Source: Owenia fusiformis
Taxonomy: Eukaryota; Annelida; Polychaeta; Sabellida; Oweniidae
Reading direction: 5' to 3'
DNA length: 64,000 bases
Assembly (NCBI GenBank): GCA_903813345.2
Contig: CAIIXF020000003.1
Span: forward strand, 1,167,621 to 1,231,620
The translations under genes and the position numbers were made by a program. Of this stretch, positions 57,001 through 64,000 are shown one piece after another; within the stretch, counting starts at the first letter, position 1; each line of letters opens with the position of its first letter. The notes below the pieces were generated by a model. It did no database searches and was not told the origin of the DNA. It was given only the letters and a program-made list of their open reading frames with translations.

Positions 57001-57420
57001 ATATTGTATATAGAAAAATATACAACGATTAAAATGCGCATACTGTGCACACAATGTACAAAGATTGCCGAACTTGCATGCGCGTTCTTGATAATAAGAA
57101 AAAAGGTCGAACAGTTACTTAAAAATCAAACATTTTCATTTTTAAACATAGTAAATATTTGGATATTTAAATCAAGAAAAGTATGATAACATTTATGATC
57201 GATAATTATTAATAACTCTCCATAGCCAACAGCGACTGTGACGACATGTTTATTTACTTAGCTAATTAGACATTTACAATATTGTTAATGGTCGCAACGG
57301 ATACTATAAGTAAGCAGTTCGGATACCACGTTTGTATACGACAATAACAAATCCCGGGCAGAATGTTATTTAACAGTATCTGATCTTATTAGTTATTAAT
57401 CAATTTGGATAACAAATATA
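54010..57420. other. No recognisable gene; poly-G tracts
   Basis: Long AT-rich stretch without supported exons. Notable are homopolymers: 26 G at 55156-55181, 18 G at 56029-56046 and 14 C at 56128-56141, each next to dinucleotide- and purine-rich sequence. The proline-run frame on the minus strand near 55160 is produced by the G tract. Small frames such as 54254-54442 (minus) are unrecognised. Confidence 0.5.
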
Positions 57421-57422
57421 TT

Positions 57423-57483
57423 ATGTCGTCGTATTGGAGTTTATTATTTAGTGTTTCTCGTTGTGTGAGGAGAATGGCAGCAG
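57423..57483 (+). CDS. Candidate first exon, possible mitochondrial leader
   Basis: ATG opens MSSYWSLLFSVSRCVRRMAA and ends at GCAG/GTATTA (phase 1). Alternatively it reads on as GIKTLPAGVLPARVMM to a stop. Basic and hydroxylated residues without acids resemble a mitochondrial targeting peptide. It may belong with the terminal exon at 58057, but the simple junction does not keep phase, so an exon between them would be needed. Confidence 0.3.
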
Positions 57484-58056
57484 GTATTAAGACATTACCT
57501 GCTGGTGTCTTGCCTGCTAGAGTGATGATGATAGTAAAAATCTAGATGATTGGCTCTATATTCTAGGAATTTTATATTGCTTTCCAAGTACACCCCTTAG
57601 AATTACACCAGGGGGGTATAAATCTGAATATTTCCAAAACGCTGAAAAACTAGACACCAATGATTTCAGAATCAATGTATAATAATGAACCACAAATAAC
57701 CTACATGAAGATAAATTTGCTACTTTTCAAAACCACTTTTACACCACGCTCATCCAGTACTTGGTCACCATGCCAACAATGAACACAATGAAAAGGGATA
57801 TCTGAATAATGTTTTTTTTTTAATTATTTATTCATATATATTTCAAGATCAAATGTACAGTGAACGGGTAAATGGGATACACTTCTCATGTATATTCCTG
57901 TGTTCATAATCAAACATGAAATGTACAGATTGGGGATCTGCTTGTGTGATGAATGCTACTATCTATGTCTGCCTAATTATGTGTCACATAATGCCCCCCA
58001 TGGTTATTTAAAATTAGTATTATTGATTGATAAAATATTTTTAATTCTTTTTTCAG

Positions 58057-58165
58057 AACAATTCCGGGTGATGTAATTTCAATAGGTAAAGAATTCCAAA
58101 TTGATGGTGCAGTAAAAGATATCAAAGCTTTACCACAATTTGTTCGAATTTTGGGTTTGTCATAA
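58057..58165 (+). CDS. Candidate terminal exon
   Basis: After an excellent acceptor (TTAATTCTTTTTTCAG) the frame reads TIPGDVISIGKEFQIDGAVK DIKALPQFVRILGLS and a stop at 58163-58165. The peptide looks like the conserved end of a small protein; I cannot name it. It is on the plus strand, unlike the surrounding transposon relics, so it is probably a host exon. Confidence 0.4.
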
Positions 58166-58339
58166 TTAACCCTATTTCGGGTGCCTATGCATTCATCTGT
58201 TTGAATGAAAGTATTGGTTTGTCACATCAAAATAGACCAAATGAAATAACATTTTGTCATAAAGTATGACAAGAGTGTCCTACAAGACTGTTCCTCACAG
58301 GTATACTTAGCTTGAACATTTTTTTAGCTCTATCTCTTT

Positions 58340-58470
58340 TTTGAGGGAGAGTCATGTCATCTCTTGGAGCCCATCCTATCTGAAACAACATAAAAGTCCC
58401 GTAAGTAAACTGGCTGTCTTTTCTTTTGTCTGGGCCTCCCTTTGTGGGGGAGACCTCCTTTGAATTTCTC
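58340..58470 (-). pseudogene. Possible LTR-retroelement polyprotein tail
   Basis: One minus frame reads GRPRQKKRQPVYLRDFYVVS DRMGSKR and stops. The R-x-R-x-P-x-YLxDF ending is usual for the C-terminal tail of invertebrate gypsy-type polyproteins, after the integrase. A longer minus frame overlaps it (58589-58257, basic and unrecognised). Support is weak because only about 25 residues match the pattern. Confidence 0.25.
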
Positions 58471-58631
58471 ATCGGACTACCCTCCATCTTTGTTGGTTGA
58501 TCTGAAAAAAACTCCCTTTCCCATTTGCGATCACAAACCCGTTTGGCCCCCCTACTTAATTTTCCACCCTTAGTAAGTTTAGGTCTCACTTGACTATCTA
58601 CTACTACATTTCATGGCTAATTAGATTTTTT

Positions 58632-58759
58632 GGTCACATTTGCTGCAATTCATTTGCCAGCGCCCTGCTGATTGAGTATTCCGTTCAAAACTAAATACAT
58701 TTGTGAACAGGATACTCAATCGGCCAGGTGCTGGCCGATGAATCACAGCAAATGTGACC
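58632..58759. repeat. 128-bp foldback repeat
   Basis: GGTCACATTTGCTG at the left is mirrored by CAGCAAATGTGACC at the right. Inner matches include ATTCATTTGCCAGCGCC / GGTGCTGGCCGATGAAT and GATTGAGTATTCCGTTC / GAACAGGATACTCAATC. The central spacer is about 20 bp. It looks like a small non-autonomous foldback or MITE-like repeat. Confidence 0.7.
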
Positions 58760-58917
58760 CAGGCATTATTGACAAACAATTCTTACTTCACAATTTCTAT
58801 AGAGTCATCTGAAGGACTGTCATCACCATCCACAGTACTGCTGTATATGCTGTATATACTGCTGTATATGCAGTCAGAGAGATGCAATTTGACATCACAT
58901 TCCAAGATGAACATTGA

Positions 58918-59130
58918 TTACCTCATAATGTCAATGAGGCTAAAGTCATAGTTGGTACGATGCCAGGGCATCCATTTATCAAGGATGTAATTCAGTTGCC
59001 TCATGGGTGCAGCTTGCGCTAGTGGTCCATCAGCAGACTCAACCAGTTGCCTCAAGGGCGCAGCTTGTGTAAGTGGTCCATCATATTTGTCCAGAATGTT
59101 TGTTGGGACCAGATTGTCATTCAAATGCAT
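58918..59130 (-). CDS. Candidate exon with an 18-residue internal duplication
   Basis: From ATG at 59130 the frame reads MHLNDNLVPTNILDKYDGPL TQAAPLRQL, then VESADGPLAQAAPMRQL, and NYILDKWMPWHRTNYDFSLI DIM. It ends at a GAG/GTAATC donor (about 58920). The DGPLxQAAPxRQL segment is duplicated as a 57-bp repeat with mostly conservative changes, which fits coding. No family recognised. Confidence 0.3.
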   Translation of the reverse strand: MHLNDNLVPTNILDKYDGPLTQAAPLRQLVESADGPLAQAAPMRQLNYILDKWMPWHRTNYDFSLIDIMR

Positions 59131-59628
59131 CGATACATTGACCTCTTGGTTGAATGATTGTTGTTATTAATTGATCCAAGGATCCCATTAAAAATCTCAA
59201 AGCTAAAGCACCAAAATGAAAACATAGGTCCTCAGTCAAGAATACACTGTTTTAAGGTGTTAATTGAGATACCTTTTCATTTTGCAAGAATCTGTTCCAT
59301 GTAAAGTAAAATAATGATTGTAAAATAACTTCAAAACTGCTTTTTCAATTTTCTGTTGAGATATGACTCTTGAGCATAATGTATTACAAGCTCTTACAAA
59401 CAGTCCATTTCCTCTATAAGATTCTCTTTTTATTTAGAGCTCATGGTATTCATATAATAAGTCGAATGTTAAAAAGTTTTCACTTCATGAGTTATTCAAA
59501 CAACACTTATCTACCATTACCCATGTTTATGGTTCTTGGGACAGTTGTTTCATCATCAACAAAGAATTTATGGATATACCATGGTAGATAATGTCGTTGG
59601 ATAGCTCTTTTCTCTTGCCCATGATCTC

Positions 59629-61060
59629 TTAGTAAACTGAAATAAGTAAAAGTAAACTAATATCAGGGGTTTCAGCAGGGCTTTCCCTGATTGATTGCAT
59701 CAAATTCTTTATTTCTATAAGATTTACCACTTCCCCTGAACAGTTATCTATTAACTGCACAATAGTCTTGTAGATTTTAAGTCTCAAATCCACATCTGTC
59801 TTCATCTGAAATCTCATGATACCTGATGGTACCACCTCTTCAGTAAACTGTTGCCACATATCTTCAAATGGTACAGGTATTTGCAAGTACTTATCAATTG
59901 CCTACAATGAAATAAAATACATATCATATTCACAATTACAATCATAAATTTGGCACCTTCCCTATCAAAACAATATGTCTTTCTGCAAGTTTATCTTTAA
60001 CAATTCATATAGTTTTCAAGTATTCAATTGTTGTAGAATAGTCTTTAGCTGCATCAGAATAATTATTTCCTTCTAGTAGCCAAAGTAGTTTAATTTGATG
60101 TGTTGACAATGTGTGTAAATCAATATTATCTGACAAGGTAAGGAGCTGAAAAGAGAAAAAAGGTGAACAGGAGAAGAAAAATTAAGGAGGAATCACATCA
60201 TTTGTACCAAGTAATATAAATATATTGTCCTTTCCACATAAAATACTTTTGGCAACATCCGTTTGAAAAAAAGAATCATTAAGTTTTGCTCCTCCTGGAT
60301 ATAATAGCACAGTTTTTTCATCATCATTCTCTCTCTTCTTTTCTTTTCTTCTCGTCTCATCTGTTCCATCTTCTCTCGTCTCTTCTGTTCCATCTTCTCT
60401 CGTCTCTTCTGTTCCATCTTCTCCACCCCTTGTCTCTTCTGTTCCATCTTCTCTCGTCTCATCTGTTCCATCTTCTCTCGTCTCTTCTGTTCCATCTTCT
60501 CTCGTCTCTTCTGTTCCATCTTCTCTCGTCTCTTCTGTTCCATCTTCTCCACCCCTTGTCTCTTCTGTTCCATCTTCTCTCGTCTCTTCTGTTCCATCTT
60601 CTCCACCCCTTGTCTCTTCTGTTCCATCTTCTCTCGTCTCTTCTGTTCCATCTTCTCTCGTCTCTTCTGTTCCATCTTCTCTCGTCTCTTCTGTTCCATC
60701 TTCTCTCGTCTCTTCTGTTCCATCTTCTCTCGTCTCTTCTGTTCCATCTTCTCTCGTCTCTTCTGTTCCATCTTCTCTCGTCTCTTCTGTTCCATCTTCT
60801 CCACCCCTTGTCTCTTCTGTTCCATCTTCTCCTCTCGTCTCTTCTCTCGTTCCAATTTCCTTCTCTCTAACTTCTCTGCCTCTCTTTTCCTCGCCCTCTC
60901 TTTTCCTCGCCCTCTCTTCTGTCTTCTTTCTCGTCTCTCTGTCTCTTTTTAGTGGAGGTTGTTACATATAATGTTACACCAGTCATCTACATCGACATGA
61001 TCAGAAGGCACTCCTGGTGCAAGTTGTTCTAATGGCATGTATGGCTCTTCAAAATCATCT
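59629..61060 (-). CDS. Multi-exon gene with SGNH-hydrolase-like domain and coding minisatellite
   Basis: At 61060-60950 the frame reads DDFEEPYMPLEQLAPGVPSD HVDVDDWCNIICNNLH, paralogous to the 40.8-kb exon, then a TAA stop. The minisatellite (60870-60345) is open in several frames. The frame that runs on without a break into the next domain is the acidic one, EDGTEETR repeats, continuing KEKKRENDDEKTVLLYPGGA KLNDSF and GKDNIFILLGTNDV. This is an SGNH domain start with its PGG loop and GxND block. A short intron (60196-60146) is followed, after TTTTCAG, by WLLEGNNYSDAAKDYSTTIE and, past a stop at 60005, DKLAERHIVLIGKVPN. A last exon (59908-59629) encodes QIPVPFEDMWQQFTEEVVPS. SGNH domains hydrolyse esters, but catalytic Ser and His are not assured. 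Two stops suggest decay. Confidence 0.45.
60345..60870. repeat. 24/30-bp coding minisatellite
   Basis: TCTCGTCTCTTCTGTTCCAT CTTC (24 bp) is repeated about 20 times, with a 30-bp variant (CTCCACCCCTTG insertion) at 60421, 60547, 60601 and 60799. All length changes are in multiples of six. No stop arises in REKMEQKR, EDGTEETR or the plus-strand Leu/Ser-rich frames. Confidence 0.9.
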
Positions 61061-61069
61061 TATTATTCA

Positions 61070-62290
61070 GTGGTATAAAATTAGTGTGATTGATATCTGT
61101 GGTGGTGATGGAAGAACCCACACAGCAGGTATGATCAGGTTCAATGCAAATGTTGTTGTAAAATGCTGTTGTTTTGCTATCCTGTTTCATAATTATTGTA
61201 GCATCAAAGTTCTTAAGTCGCAGTTTATGAGGATGTTGACCTTTCCACAGCTACACTAAGCTGGCCAGGGTAGTCAAAGACTGAGGCAGAACAATTCGAA
61301 GGGTCTCTGTGGTCATTGTCAAGAACACTTCTATGTAATATTCAATTTATGATTTTGAGTTTGAGCTGTGTTTTATTAAAAGTTGAATAGTCAACACTTT
61401 TTTATTAATCAATGCTCTGACCGGACCAATGGTTTTGTCATATTTGCTAGGCAATGTCTCACTAGTTTTCTCTTCGCAAGAGTTCAGGCTGACCAAAAGT
61501 CTGAATTAGAATTTTCTTGATTTCTATAGCACAGGTATTTGTGTTTCTTCAGCAAAACCATTGATTATGGTCATAGCACTAAGCTCTAAATTAGATTAAT
61601 CTTCACTTTCACTACTACTATGTTGAATTCTACTGAGTGCATCTGCACCTTTGTTTTTACATCCAGGGCGATATATATGATTTCAAAGTCAAAAGATAAC
61701 AATTTTGAGTTATCTGACAGACTCTATTCTGGCAGCCTCTATTCTGGCAGCCTCTATTATTATTTCCTATATTCCCCTCAAACTTCGTTTGGTGGAATAA
61801 TTAAGCTAGCCATCAAAGTTCAATTCTTATTTATGTTACTGATTAAAGCATAATTGTTTATGCCATAAAGACATTCAACTTAGAAAATTATTTCATTACC
61901 TCTGAGCAACTTCTTTAACTTGGCTGAAGAAATCACTAGTATGTTTTCCATCAACATGTTGTACGGTTATAGCTACGGTTATAGTTATAGCTACAATCTA
62001 ACTGCATTAAAGAAAGGAAAAGTTTATAATGTCCCCATGTCATACTGATGGGAATTTAGAGCTTGTTTCATATGCAATTATATTCAAACAAGAAGCACTG
62101 TTTCGGGAAGCCCTTATAGATTCAACTACATCATTATGTGATGGTTAACATGACATATCTTAAAGACTTTTTAAACTAAAACGTTACATTTGTAACATTC
62201 AAATTTATCAATAGTTGAAAATTATTCCACACTGAATCTCCATGCCCTTTCTGACTTGAAACTTGAAGTCATCTTCATCCCTGTAAGCTG
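61070..62290. other. No recognisable gene
   Basis: AT-rich non-coding sequence. It includes short direct repeats, TTCTGGCAGCCTCTA (61727-61757) and ACGGTTATAGTTATAGC (61960-61990). No supported exon. Confidence 0.4.
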
Positions 62291-62294
62291 CCGC

Positions 62295-62582
62295 TTAATT
62301 CAAGGTGCAGGCTTGGAGGGGCCTCCACAAACTTTGGCGAAAGTAAAGATAACATGCCTTCATGTTAGTGTCAAATTCAGATTCAATTGCCGTCTTCAGA
62401 GCAGGCTCGAAACCAACTATGACAGTTTCAGGATCTGAGATGTCCTGACCAAATTTGCGTCTATATTTCCACTTAAGATGCCCAAATATGGCTCTGTATG
62501 TTGCATTTACATACATGGGATATGACCCTGTCCACATAGAATAAGATAAAAGATAAGTTCCCTGTCCCTCACACTCATTCAA
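62295..62582 (-). pseudogene. MULE-type transposase fragment
   Basis: The frame reads YVNATYRAIFGHLKWKYRRK, ETVIVGFEPALKTAIESEFD, MKACYLYFRQSLWRPLQACT LN. This matches the Mutator-like DDE domain around its second catalytic Asp: xxxDFExAxxxAxxxxFPxxxxxGCxFHFxQSxWRxxQxxGL. Here that Asp is Gly (VGFEPA) and the GCxFHF block reads ACYLYF, so the copy is dead. Only about 95 residues remain, beginning at an ATG (62582) that is probably not a real start. Confidence 0.6.
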
Positions 62583-62589
62583 TAGCTAA

Positions 62590-63140
62590 TCCATTTCTGT
62601 CCCAAATGCCATTCTTTGTTAAGCCTCAGCAGAAACTTCTGGTCTATCGATGTCACGTAAGATGAAATCAGAATGTTGCAATTGTTCTTTGACAGTGAAA
62701 TATGCCTATTCATTAAAATCCAGGCACATTTATTAATTCCCTATCCTGAATATTGATGTTCTTTCCAATAGTGTGTATAATGAAGGCTTTAAAAAGTAGG
62801 CAACGTTCCTAACTCTGATTTTTCTTCACAGCTCATCAACCTTTTTTGAATAAATCAAACTCTGGAAAAAAGTCCATGAAGGAATGGTCGACACAGTCTG
62901 TGATCAACTTGATATACATGTGAAAGACGACCTTTCTGACCCAAAAAGGGGTTGTAATTTTGTAATTTGGACCCTAGCCTGTAGATCCTGTAAACCGCTT
63001 AAACAGTTGGTTATGTTATACATCATTATGATACACAAATAGTGATACATTTAATTAAAAAGATTTGGGCAAAGAGTTAATTTTAATATGATTTAGACAA
63101 CTCAGACTCAGACAACAAGTATTCATAAACCTAATTCTCT
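62590..63140. other. No recognisable gene
   Basis: AT-rich spacer between the MULE fragment and the histone-type stem-loop. No histone-like coding sequence is visible on either strand. Confidence 0.45.
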
Positions 63141-63145
63141 TTTTG

Positions 63146-63175
63146 AGAGTTGGTGGCCCTAAAAAGGGCTGTTTG
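63146..63175 (-). promoter_or_regulatory. Histone-type 3' processing stem-loop, orphan
   Basis: On the minus strand the sequence is AACAAACAGCCC, TTTT, AGGGCCACCAA, a six-pair stem with a T4 loop (63155-63170). Its basal pair is mismatched (A opposite C). A-rich 5' and ACCA 3' flanks match the signal bound by SLBP at the end of replication-dependent histone mRNAs. A purine-rich AAAAAGAGAATTAGG stretch follows at the place of the histone downstream element that pairs with U7 snRNA. No histone ORF precedes it; the Tc1-like relic ends about 15 bp upstream. Confidence 0.6.
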
Positions 63176-63184
63176 TTGTTTTTA

Positions 63185-63695
63185 TAGTAGTTTCATCCAC
63201 TTTGATGGCTGCACATCTAGTGACCAGAAGCAGCTCCCTTCGGTAAGATAATGTCGGGCATCACCTTGTACAAGTGGTCTATATATCTGTTGCACTTGTC
63301 CCAGAAACACCCTCCCAAAACTCATAGATGCCAGCTACAAGTTCCTCCTTTGTTGTCGGCTTGACATGGCGGCGCAAGTGGTCCTTCATCTCGGACCACA
63401 TAATTTCAATCTGCTGGACTTTTCCAGTGGAACACGCCTTTCTGCTGCATCCACTCCTTTGTAGAATGGGACACATGCTTGGGATCATTGTCCTGGTATA
63501 GTCGGTGGGATTGCGGAAATCGTTGCGCTATGAATGGCAATAATGTATCTCCCAAGATCTCCTGATAGTTATCACTGTTCATAAGTTCCTTAAACACCTT
63601 GATGCTTGTAGTACTTCTCCTAGATATCCCAGCCCACTCATGGACTTTGTACGGATGCTTAGGCACGGGTTTAAGCTTTTCAGGTCGGCGATTTT
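63185..63695 (-). pseudogene. Tc1-like transposase, truncated copy A
   Basis: Reads RRPEKLKPVPKHPYKVHEWA GISRRSTTSIKVF, LLPFIAQRFPQSHRLYQDND PKHVSHSTKEWMQQKGVFHW, KSPAD. It then loses about 15 bp (the usual SPDLNP segment) and shifts frame into IEIMWSEMKDHLRRHVKPTT KEELVAGIYEFW. After a second shift near 63300 it ends FWDKCNRYIDHLYKVMP to a stop at 63217. The QDNDPKH Asp is kept. The N-terminal HTH and first Asp are missing. Below the stop, AGTTTCATCCAC next to TA (about 63185) resembles a Tc1-type terminal repeat. Confidence 0.75.
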
Positions 63696-63699
63696 ACAA

Positions 63700-64000
63700 A
63701 ATTTGATGCAACTTCCTTCAAAATTAAGCCAGAAGCTTCAAATAAGAAGCATTTTAAAGCTTTTTTCTTCTTTCTCGTTTAGTTTTATTATTAGTTCTTC
63801 ATTGGCAACAGCTGGCATGACATGGTAAATATGATCAATGTACTTGTTACAAATTTCTGGTGTGACATTTTCCCAGAATTCCATGATGCCACTAATTAAG
63901 TCATCGTTAGTTCTGGGTTTCTTGGTCTTCCGTATATAATGCTTAAGAGCAGCCCACAGGTTTTCAGTTGGGTTCATAACTGGACTGATTGTTGATCTAG
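63700..64000 (-). pseudogene. Tc1-like transposase C-terminus, copy B, cut by window edge
   Basis: Reads MNPTENLWAALKHYIRKTKK, PRTNDDLISGIMEFWENVTP, EICNKYIDHIYHVMPAVANE, then a Lys/Glu-rich tail and stop at 63738. This is the end of a Tc1-type DD34E domain including the catalytic Glu (PTENLW). It differs clearly from copy A and lies directly upstream of A's truncated start on the same strand. The frame continues past the window edge. Confidence 0.7.

Noticed and set aside
60286-60870. Plus-strand 194-codon Leu/Ser/His-rich ORF and minus-strand REKMEQKR ORF
   Set aside because: Both are alternative frames of the 24-bp minisatellite; neither joins the SGNH domain.

Overview
This window is a gene-poor, AT-rich stretch of an animal nuclear genome. 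The evidence is eukaryotic: GT-AG splice junctions that keep phase (THAP gene, Myb/SANT-like gene), a metazoan histone-type 3' stem-loop, satellites and minisatellites, and fossils of many eukaryotic transposon classes. The mix (THAP, P-element-like, Merlin, Penelope-like, DUF6589 and RAG1-N-terminus-like proteins) suits a marine invertebrate such as a non-vertebrate deuterostome, mollusc or cnidarian. The sequence alone does not fix the phylum. There is no sign of an operon, plasmid or prokaryotic genome.

Layout. 0-2.4 kb: nothing recognised. 2.4-4.2 kb: a gag fragment with a 0.94-kb inverted-repeat element inserted just upstream of its start. 5.0-6.2 kb: a three-exon THAP zinc-finger gene. 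7.8-8.6 kb: a two-exon Myb/SANT-like gene. 9.5-10.8 kb: a decayed gene joining a RAG1-N-terminus-like zinc region to a transposase-like domain. 12.4-17.5 kb: fragments resembling a RecQ-like helicase, a P-element/THAP9-type transposase, a DUF6589 protein and a LINE tail. 18.9-19.5 kb: large palindromes. 20.7-21.3 kb: a Merlin/ISXO2-like transposase relic. 22.6-26.9 kb: a 31-bp tandem repeat, a 155-bp satellite, a proline-rich ORF and a long-TIR element. 27.1-29.9 kb: a decayed repeat-family gene of unknown function and a Penelope-like fragment. 31.3-33.2 kb: a 136-bp tandem repeat and a tnp2/CACTA-like gene. 33.3-37.6 kb: a 1.85-kb tandem duplication carrying SGNH-like ORFs. 38.7-39.5 kb: an intact-looking ORF with a RAG1-N-terminus-like zinc region and a 22-residue tandem repeat. 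40-44.8 kb: more spliced exons of transposon-type genes. 46.7-49.5 kb: an inverted-repeat pair around a DUF7869-like exon, deleted tnp2 copies and a reverse-transcriptase relic. 50.0-51.5 kb: a TATGG microsatellite. 52.5-52.85 kb: a CRE-bearing promoter and a host-like first exon on the plus strand. 53.4-61 kb: sparse exons, ending in a gene with an SGNH domain and a 24-bp coding minisatellite. 62.3-64 kb: a MULE fragment, an orphan histone stem-loop and two Tc1-like transposase relics.

Most intact-looking coding signal is transposon-derived, and every recognised transposon or repeat-family fragment reads on the minus strand. The few host-like signals (52.8, 57.4 and 58.1 kb) are on the plus strand. 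The best candidates for something under-described are the two RAG1-N-terminus-like loci (9.5-10.8 and 38.7-39.5 kb), which resemble the N-RAG-TP class of mobile elements, and the paralogous gene pair at 40.2-40.9 and 59.6-61.1 kb, which shares a conserved exon and in one copy carries an SGNH domain.
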